Shown here: piece after piece, positions 56,600-64,000 of the stretch
How the letters are laid out: every line of letters begins with the position of its first letter
Position numbering within the stretch: position 1 is the first letter of the stretch
DNA from: Cladorrhinum sp. PSN259
Lineage: Eukaryota > Ascomycota > Sordariomycetes > Sordariales > Podosporaceae
Length of the DNA stretch: 64,000 nt
Reading direction: 5' to 3'
Assembly (NCBI GenBank): GCA_033725935.1
Contig: MU867074.1
Location: 1-64,000 of the forward strand
Program-made: the position numbers and the translations under genes
The notes under the pieces: model-generated
Told to the model about the DNA's origin: nothing
Database searches by the model: none
Seen by the model: only the letters and a program-made list of their open reading frames with translations

Positions 56600-58499
56600 G
56601 TTGGGTGTCAGGGGGGTTGTCGGCCACGTCTGAGTGAAAGGAGAATACTGATGATAACATTGATGATAATGACTCGGCTCATTTGTTTTTATGTCGGGAT
56701 AAGACTTATAAGAGGTAGAAAGCGCACTGTGCTGGATGTGGCTGAAGGCGTCACAAACTATTTCCATCTTCCCTGATGCATATCTTTTGCACAAAATGGA
56801 TGAATGGAAATAGCTCAGGTAGTAGTATCCTTTCATCGCAGTTTGACCTATAATCTACCAAATACATCTACTTACTCTGCTTTTTATCTTCTCCGGTCAT
56901 CATTGATCTCTTGATTCGCTAGTACGAAGCCAAGGAGTATGAACAACATCATCAAGAGCCCTGGTTATTCAGGTGCTTAGGGGTTAATAGTAAACAACAC
57001 CGTTTACTACTGAAGTTCTTTTATACCATCTTTGTTCTTTTACATCTTGGCCAAGGCTAATTATAGATTCTCGGTTTCCCCGAGTTTAAAGATTAGCAGG
57101 ACTGAGGATACGAGAATGGCCCAAAACGCTGGCCAACTACTCTAGATAGGACTGATATTCCGGCATAGCGATCGGGCCGTCCTTCAGTCGTATATAGGCT
57201 TTCAAGTCTCCATGGTCTTCAGTCGTTTTGAAGTTGATCTCGATAGCTCGAAGGTCTAGGCCAAAACACCACGGCGTACTTACCCACAAGAAGCTGTTCC
57301 CTAGTGCTGTCAAGTAGATGGCCAAGTCCAAGCCAGATTCTTCCTCCACTCAAACCTGAAATTGGCAAACAAGGCAGTCCTGAATTAGGCGCCTCCTCTT
57401 TCCACTTCTGGTTCCAAGACATCGTATCTCGCTCATCATCCGACTTCGTCAGCTCAACATCATAACCCAAACTTAGCCCCAAGGTGGTGTTTTGTTCAAG
57501 TATGAAGTGTATACACATGTACGCATCTCTCACCAAGCCAAGCACACAAAGTCCCTACTTGAACGCTTTTTCTACCGCAAGGCCAGACATGCGTTTTACT
57601 TGCCGGTTGTGTGTGTACCGGGGGGTTTTTTTTTTTTTCAAGCGTTCAAACACCTTGGTTAATCTAACCCAAACCCCCTCTGAATTGGATTTTTTTTTGT
57701 CGTATTTCCTATTGCACACTGATGTCAACGGAATTTGCACCAATAAGCCCGCCTCGAATGCGTCACTAATGGTAGAAACAGTACTGTTGCACGCATATAT
57801 CGTTCTCAGTCTTTCATCGAACGCGGTGTTCATACTACAAAGTACTGGTACCATGGACAATGACTTTGAGCCGCTGTGGCCATTTTATAAGTATCTTCAA
57901 CCGAGTCCTCAGAAGCAAGACCCATCAATACTGATAGCCGAACGTGAACAATGTTTCAAACATCGGTAGATAAGAAGACTACGTGGCCAGCGAGACCTCA
58001 GCATCTAATGTTCGGAAATTTGCCTACTTCAAGCCACGGCATGAACTGCATGGGTAACAACATAACCACCGTACTGCAATGCAATTCCACTTCGACACCC
58101 CCGAGGACTACTCCAAAACCGAAGCCTTCTTTTGATAATACCTAACACCATGCTTAAGCAAAGTCATTAATTTTGATCTAGCCCTACAGAACGTAAACAA
58201 ACTCCCGAAAAGCCACCTTATAGAACGCCCTTTCTTTCTTTCCTGCTACCGTTCCCACCATTGATCCGGAACGCCAAACTCTGCGCTGCCGCCAGAAAAG
58301 AAAAAGCGAGTTTTACACGAGTTAACTACATCACAATCTGTCTTTTTTGCATCGTTTCTCTCTCCATCCTTCCTTACACGATTCTCAAGCCTCCACTTTG
58401 GCGGTGATTCCAAGAGGGGAAAAAGATTCTTTTATCTGGAGACCTGCGCCCTCAGTCATTTCAACACCGCTCAGCCAATGAGACATTCCATCTCATACC
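56600..58499. other. Gene-poor region between the tail-anchored protein gene and Cdc73
   Basis: No intact gene. Minus-strand frames between 57137 and 57860 read like pieces of protein (for example DLRAIEINFKTTEDHGDLKAY) with plausible splice signals between them, but they match nothing I know. The base composition is AT-richer than the flanks. Confidence 0.45.
57137..57545 (-). pseudogene. Possible gene fragment or unrecognised small gene
   Basis: Two minus-strand frames overlap: one from 57545 (108 codons, LGLSLGYDVELTKSDDERD and following) and one ending at 57137 (DLRAIEINFKTTEDHGDLKA and following). A TTTCAG acceptor-like site and a GTAAGT donor-like site lie within the overlap near 57350 and 57280. 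The peptides look protein-like but I know no family, and no single spliced model is convincing. It may be a decayed gene. Confidence 0.2.
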
Positions 58500-59824
58500 T
58501 TAAATCTCCTTCGGAGCCGCATCCCTCCTCCACCCCTTGGCCCTCATATTCCCCTCCACAGCCTTCCAGATGCTCTCGACAACCTCCCTATCCCTCCACC
58601 GACTCTGCTCGGCCCCCGGCTGTCCCGGATCCCTCCACTTCTCAACACTTACACAGAGCACCTTATGCCCGAACCCCCTCACGCTCTCGGGGGGCTGCTC
58701 GCCCCTCCAACCCAAGTAAACACCCTGAACGTGCTTAAACAATTCGGCAGCGTTAGGCCACTTGTAAGACTTGAACTGCCACGCCTGGCCCGTAGTGAAA
58801 ACCGCCACAACGCGATTCCAGTACTCGGGCTTGAACTGCTCTGGTGTATCGACCAGGATGAATCGAATAGGACGGGACGAATCCATCTCCTTGATTTGTC
58901 TCTGGACGTGAAGCATCGACTGCGGGGGGATTGCATTGTCGGGAGGTGCGTACCGCCCCCCTTCGAGGAATTGTTTCGCGTTTGACATGCGTAAAATGGA
59001 TGAAGCTGAGGGGGAGAGTAAGATAATTGGGTCTGGACGACGGATTGGTTTTTGGTTGAGCGAGAGGGAAGGGTTGTTAGCTGCTGGGTTTGTGGAAGTT
59101 GAAGAAGGGGCGCCGGCGGAGGAGGAGTGGTGTCCCGGTTTGCGCGTCATGAATTGTGCTGCTAGTTTGCGGATGTGGGAGAAGTCCTGTACCGAAAACC
59201 AAGGTCAGTATGAAAGTTATACTTCTGGAAAAAGGAGATAAAGAACCATACAGTAGGCTTGATTCCCCTCAATGCCGAATTGCGATCACCCGTTCTCCTT
59301 TCACCATCGTAAATCTGCGCCAAGCGCGGATCCAGAGTTCCCCTTCCAGATCGCGATGCCGTCGTCGCCGTAGTCTTGGTAACCGCACCGCCACCACCTG
59401 CCGCCGTAGCAGCGTCCTTATCGCCTGCCAGCGGTTTAATGAACTCGGTCTCGTCGCCGGCACCCTCAAGCCAAGTGACCAAGTTGAGTCGCTCGACGAA
59501 AGAACAGCTGTGCACGGCCGCGGTGCCCGCCATCTCCTCATTCAACTTCTCGGCGGCCGCATTGTAGGCAGGAATGGTGATGTCGCGGTTGATCCAGGTG
59601 AAGTAAATGCTACGTAGTCCGACCTGCTTGCCCTCGGCTGAGAGGAATCGCGTCTGGGTGTCGATGGCGATCGCGACCCGTTTGGGGTGAGCAAAGATGA
59701 GATGGGTCGCTTTAGAAAGCGGCACCTCCTCGTCTGAGTCGGGCGATGTGGTTGGCAATGGCTTGCTTCCGGCCGCAATTGCTTGCCGGAACAGCAAGAG
59801 CGGATCGAGATCTGGTGTCGCCAT
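58500..59824 (-). CDS. CDC73: Cdc73/parafibromin, Paf1 complex subunit
   Basis: A subunit of the Paf1 elongation complex, which travels with RNA polymerase II and supports histone H2B ubiquitination and H3K4/K36 methylation. Exons on the minus strand: 59824-59252 and 59186-58500 (419 aa; yeast Cdc73 is 393). The N-terminal half carries PDLDPLLLFRQAIAAGSKPLPT and a conserved middle with RLAQIYDGERRTGDRNSALRG just before the intron, continuing with DFSHIRKLAAQF. The C-terminal Ras-like (CDC73_C) domain starts at DPIILLSPSASSILRMSNAKQFL and includes RFILVDTPEQFKPEYWNRVVAVFTTGQAWQFKSYKW and the final helix VVESIWKAVEGNMRAKGW. The GTATGG donor is slightly weak but the join keeps frame and conserved sequence. 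Confidence 0.95.
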
Positions 59825-60384
59825 CCTTATGGTTTCGTCTTCGAAATCGCAGTCGCAATTCTAAGTTGTATGTCAACGATAACTTGGATGTTTCTCGTTT
59901 GGGCGATGGATGAATGTGTAAATGGCGGGGTGGGAACTCGAAATAACTTGCAGACGCGACCACGGAGGTTTTGTTCTCGTGGAAGCTTCACAGTCGCGAA
60001 TCGTGGTACAGTGCAGCGCCCCACTTTGTTGCATCTTTTGAGCTGGACTCGATGGCCGCCAATGCGCGAAGCTCGGGCCACCTTCAACCCCTATTTGTTG
60101 CCTCGCCGCCCTGGATTACAACAACCACCGAGGCTTGAATTTGAAGCTGTTAATATAGGCCGGCTGTTGTTCCGCCTGCATAGAAGCCTCATAGTTACTC
60201 GACAGCTTCCTAAAGCACTTATTGAGAACCGAGGGTGTTTTCACGCGGTCGCCCTTCTCAATGTCATTCAGGGGTAACCTGACAAAGTAAACAGTGATGA
60301 ATGTACCATGGGTAATCTTTATTCGACCAATCTTTGCTTTCTAGCCCACTCCAAGTAGTCCAACCCCTACAGCCACTACCCCTA
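59825..60384. other. Cdc73 promoter and 3' flank of the next minus-strand gene
   Basis: No gene seen; small frames here have no domain. Confidence 0.6.
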
Positions 60385-62228
60385 TCACATCGACTTGCTG
60401 CCGTTCTCTTCAGATCCCTTCATCCCACCCGCAATACCCGCACCACCACCCCCATTAAGAATCCCCAGAACAGAATCAGATCCAGGCAACAGATACCGTG
60501 AGCACCTCCGCCTTCCGTGATACTGTTTGTATTCTCATCATGTTAGCGCGCACACCTTACATCCCATTCTTGCAAGGCCAACAAAACTCACCACACAAAC
60601 TCCCTTCCCACCACTATTCACATTCTTCGGATTCGCAGGACACATCGGGCTGGTCGGCAAGTGCTCCGGCACATCAAACTCAAACAGCGCCGCTTTGCCA
60701 GTCGAAGTCGTCTTGCCCCTCTCCCTTCCTCCTGACTTCCCATTCACGGGCGTCCCGTTCCCTGATGTCCTCTGCTGTTGCTGATGTTGATGCTGTTCCC
60801 GCCACTCCCTCGATATGCTGCCCTGGCTTGCATTGCTATGTTTGGGTCCACCCCTGCCAAGTCTTAGACTAGACACAGGTGATGGCTTCTGGAGGGGTTC
60901 ATTCCGTTTCGTTCTAGGATGAACAGGCGATTTATTTCGTTTAATGGGGTTGACTGGCGATCGGCTGCTGTCCCTGTTGTACCTCGACACTCTTGAGGAA
61001 GCATTGGACCGAGTCCTTATGGTCGACGACGTAGAATCCGAATCGCCACCACTGTTGTGGGGGTTGGTACTGCCATTGCTGGTGTTGGGGCTGTTGAGAT
61101 CGAAGAACAAGCTGCGTGGTCGACCATCGGCCGTGTCTTCTTTGTAGGGTGGAGTGTGAACGCGGGTTGCTTCCTGTAAAAAGTTTTCAGTGAATGATAC
61201 ATGAACAGAGTGCTGATGGGTGTGTTTTACTCCGCCTGGGAACTGCGACAGCCATATCTGCGGTGGAGCTAAGCCATGCGTAAGCTTTTGGACCTAGACA
61301 ATACTCGTTTTCTGAGGTCCAGCCTACGGGGACGCGCTTCCGGCTCTTGACTTGCCACTGTAGACGATGATCCCCGACCGGAAGCCTTGCGCCAGAGCAC
61401 CCTGCCAAAGCGAACGCGACGGCTTTTTGGTGTTTCTAACGGAATTTTCACTTCAGGCTCCGGTTTCTCTGCTTCGGGGAGTCGGTCAAGGAATTTCTTG
61501 ACAGTGTCCATCTTTACATCTTCGGGCTGGCTTTGTTCTGATGACTCGCTTTTCTCGCTCTTTTTCAACTGCTTCAGCCAAGGTCAGCTGGGTTCAAAAC
61601 TATCGAATGGCTAGGTGTTTCATACATCTCTCGAGCTCTTGAAAGAGTGGCTAAGGCGGTTCCAGCTGATCGAGGGAAACTGGCTATGCGTTCGCGGAGG
61701 AGTTGGATCTGTCATGTCCGGGCTGTTGTCATAAGTAGGGGCACTGGCATATGATCTGCGGTGTTTCGGAGACAGCCACTCTCCCTCTTGGTCATCTTGG
61801 CTTGTCGTAACCTCTTCTCGTGGGTTCTGTAATGAGTATACATGTGCCGACTCGGAGAGATAGGGGCTCTGCGGAGCCATGGGCACCGTGGCTGCCAAGG
61901 CCATCTGCAATGTTCTGGGAGATGTGGTAGCTGTGCCCTCGCTCTCATGGCCTCCGCCACCGCCACTACCACTTTGGCTCTTTCTTGATCGCCTCCTTCG
62001 TTTCCATATTTTACTGTCGGGAGACTTGTTAGGCGTGCTGGGACGGCTATGTTCCCTCTCAGCCCAGTATCCTTCGGGATACCAAACCTATTCGAATCCT
62101 GCCTTGGCTGGACGGGGTGGGTCAATAGCGCGTGAGGATGACGGAGCCGACTGGTAATGGTGGTGCTCCCTCATACTTGCACTTGCCCTCAATCCCGAAG
62201 GCGATGTTGTTAGTGGAGGTCCGTCCAT
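60385..62228 (-). pseudogene. Fungal-specific disordered protein, reading frame interrupted by TAG at codon 47
   Basis: No function known. Model on the minus strand: 62228-61626, 61568-61328, 61268-60592 and 60522-60385 (552 codons read through the TAG). The frame is continuous except for TAG at 62090-62088, between PPRPAKAGFE and VWYPEGYWAERE, a motif I recall as (W)VWxPEGYWAERE in fungal relatives. Downstream it continues with a basic KIWKRRRRSRKS stretch and a Ser-rich part. Then come PPPPQIWLSQFPGG (made by the 61327/61269 splice), FLQEATRVHTPPYKEDT, and the Cys/His-bearing end PMCPANPKNVNSGGKGVC joined to VYHGRRRC. No phase-0 donor exists upstream that would splice out the TAG while keeping the motif. 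An out-of-frame ATG at 62254 overlaps the start. It may be a nonsense allele, a sequencing error, readthrough, or a real start further downstream. Confidence 0.65.
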
Positions 62229-63125
62229 TCCCGCCTGTTAAATCTACCGGCCATCTCTGCGTCCAGCAGTCTAAGTTTTGTAAAGGCAAAAGATATGCAA
62301 ATAGGACAATATCGAGAGGAATAGGAGAGGAAGAAATATGATAAGCGACTGTAAACTGTGATGTTGGAATCAGGAACCGACAAAACAGTCAAAAAGAAAG
62401 AGGGAAGTTAATTAGCTTGCAGCGTTGGATCGAACTAAGCATTTGATCTCGTATGATTCTAACGCTCTTTCCACCCATAGAAGAAAAAAAAGGCGCCAAA
62501 TAGAATGCAGGAACCATCGGGAACATGGCGATATGGTCGCATCAGCAGCTGATGCGACCATCCCAGGAGCGAAATTCGTCAGTCTGACAAACTTTTTACC
62601 ATACGCTAAATCACAACCAATGCTATATATAACCCACCCAAAATCAGAGAGAAAAAGCGAAGAAGGATAAAAAAGAAAATTCAAGATGAATATTATCTAT
62701 TTTTATCCATTATCATACTATCATCACCGTCCAAGCCGACGTCAGGCTAGGCAATAAGAACACCACGTCCACATCCCGCAAGTAGCTTTCTCATGATTCC
62801 AGAGGCATCTTATAATGCCCATAATTAAGCAAAAGATCGAGAAAAGATCCCATGAATTTCCGCTACGAAGGTAACTCCTATTATACGCTAATTAGCTAAC
62901 TATAAAAGAATCGGATTTATAAAGTGCCGCTATCTTATCTCATCGCCTTGGCATCCACAAAATCTCTTATCGCTGCTCTATCGATATGCCCCGCGCTGAG
63001 TGCCCCGCGACAAAAGTTTCCCCAGCAGTCCAGCTGCAGGTATCGTAAATCGCGAACTCGATTTGACAGCTCTTCTTAGCGGAACGTCGTGGAGTGTGTT
63101 GGAGCTTTCGAGTCAGGGATAAAAC
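62229..63125. other. Divergent promoter region, disordered-protein gene/HGH1
   Basis: No gene seen. The region is AT-rich (62680-62960) and contains a 29-bp palindrome at 62533-62561. Confidence 0.6.
62533..62561. promoter_or_regulatory. 29-bp perfect palindrome (14-bp arms, 1-base centre)
   Basis: ATGGTCGCATCAGC at 62533-62546 is the exact reverse complement of 62548-62561, with a single A between. It lies in the shared upstream region of two divergent genes. A dimeric transcription-factor site or a cruciform-forming sequence is possible; no matching flanking duplication is present. Confidence 0.6.
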
Positions 63126-64000
63126 ATGCCTACAGAGCTAGAAGAGGTAATGCATATATACTGCATGTCGAGTTGATGATGATGATGATGATGTTGAGGA
63201 AGCACAAGAATTATGTTCCCTAGGGCAACCGGCTGACTCGATGATCCTTACACAGCTCGTGGGGTTCATCGCCCACCCGAATCCCCAAATACGGTCAGTA
63301 GCCATTGAGCATTTGGTTCCATATTCGCTATCACAGCCTTCCATCTTCAAGACTGAGGATCTACTCCCTGTCAAGCATCTCAAGTTTCTTGTGAAAGACA
63401 TCCCAGTAAGCCACGCCATACCTTGCAAATGAAACAGCAACATTTTGCTGAAATATTATGTAGAAAAACGCAGGACATGCTCTCACCATCCTTATCAACT
63501 TGACATCAGATCAAAAGGTCTTGGAATATGTCGCAGATGATGAAAACTTCCTCGATGTGGTTGTCAGCTATTTGGTTGCACCGGCAGAGCCAAATGCCAA
63601 CCTCCTCGCCATGCTACTGGCCAATATGGTCAAGTGGGATCGGTTGAAGGGTGTTGCGACGAAGAAACAACCGGCTCCTGAGAAGCTTGAGTCAGACGAG
63701 CTTATCCTCAACCAGTTGCTTGACCTCTTTGTGAAGGGAGCCGACGGTTCATACAACAAGCATGCCGACTTCGATTACCTGGCGTACGTTTTCGCCGATC
63801 TTTCCAAGCACGCCGAAATCAGGCAATTTTTTGCTACGCAGCAGGACTACGACAGCGTCGTTCCCCTCAACAAGATTAAGGTTTTTACCGAGCACAAGTC
63901 GGCTATCAGAAGAAAAGGTGTAGCAAGTACCATAAAGAATGTTGCCTTCGATTTGCCCTCACACCCAGCATTTCTTGATGAGGACCAGATCAACATCCTT
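63126..64000 (+). CDS. HGH1: HGH1 homologue (eEF2 folding cofactor), 5' part; runs off the window
   Basis: An ARM-repeat adaptor that in yeast helps the CCT/TRiC chaperonin and Hsp90 fold elongation factor eEF2. Exons: 63126-63146, 63256-63405 and 63464 onward, open to base 64000 (236 aa visible; the family is about 350-400 aa). The first exon codes only MPTELEE. Exon 2 begins LVGFIAHPNPQIRSVAIEHL, the typical start of the family. Exon 3 has KNAGHALTILINLTSDQ, SYLVAPAEPNANLLAMLLAN, the DUF383 block FVKGADGSYNKHADFDYLAYVFADLS, and VFTEHKSAIRRKGVASTIKN leading into the DUF384 part. A (GAT)6 tract sits in intron 1 (63175-63192). Both introns keep frame. The 3' end is missing because of the window edge, not a break. 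Confidence 0.94.

Noticed and set aside
1..64000. CRISPR arrays, rRNA genes, LTR elements or a secondary-metabolite cluster
   Set aside because: No regularly spaced repeats, rRNA-like sequence, reverse transcriptase, integrase, polyketide synthase or peptide synthetase frames were seen; the FAD monooxygenase stands without cluster partners.

Overview
The window is nuclear DNA of a filamentous ascomycete. The genes carry short introns (about 50-170 bp) with GTRNGT-type donors and CAG/TAG acceptors. Many gene products are typical of Pezizomycotina: a DEP/RGS developmental regulator, a CSC1/OSCA-type channel, an NCS1 purine-cytosine permease, a SigF-like protein, a DUF7053-like protein, a CYSTM protein and HGH1. 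Intergenic spaces are long, CT-rich and full of homopolymer runs. A Sordariales genome of the Neurospora/Sordaria kind fits best, but that is inference from style and gene content, not from a search. Most of the window looks like conserved core chromosome rather than a mobile or accessory island.

Layout, left to right. 1-3036: homopolymers, then a long leader. 3037-5053 (+): a two-RRM RNA-binding protein. 6125-9019 (+): proteasome subunit Rpn1. 9876-10328 (-): a small CYSTM protein. 11525-12304 (+): riboflavin reductase Rib7. 12450-14279 (-): purine-cytosine permease. 14280-16198: a gene-free stretch holding an 83-bp MITE-like element and a GATA palindrome. 16199-18521 (+): Sec1. 19073-19161 (+): an intron-containing tRNA-Arg(CCG). 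19977-23951 (-): a calcium-permeable stress-gated channel homologue. 26063-27510 (+): an FAD monooxygenase, followed by a hotdog thioesterase at 27724-28428 (-), a METTL4-type methyltransferase at 29028-30272 (+), mitochondrial ribosomal protein uL23m at 30403-31158 (-) and a DJ-1/PfpI protein at 31629-32727 (-).

The right half continues with hamartin/TSC1 at 33808-36903 (+), a SigF-like NTF2-fold membrane protein at 37170-38078 (-), a single-pass membrane protein at 38623-39414 (-), an ORC4 with AT-hook-like motifs and a PHD finger at 40333-42997 (+), a DUF7053-like protein at 43675-45226 (+), a repetitive GPI-type cell-wall protein at 45525-46628 (-) and an FlbA-type RGS protein at 47705-49874 (-). 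A 6.2-kb gene-poor stretch follows, then a tail-anchored His-rich protein at 56066-56599 (+), Cdc73 of the Paf1 complex at 58500-59824 (-), a fungal-specific protein interrupted by an in-frame TAG at 60385-62228 (-), and the 5' part of HGH1 at 63126-64000 (+).

The genes do not form one pathway or cluster. They cover protein turnover, secretion, TOR control (TSC1), replication licensing (ORC4), transcription (Cdc73), nucleic-acid methylation and G-protein signalling. No CRISPR array, rRNA gene, intact transposon or secondary-metabolite cluster was seen. The observations most worth checking are the MITE-like hairpin with a matching 5-bp flanking duplication, the PHD/AT-hook ORC4, the TAG in an otherwise continuous conserved frame, the repeat protein bracketed by dibasic sites, and a C-to-G skew gradient along the sense strand of many genes.
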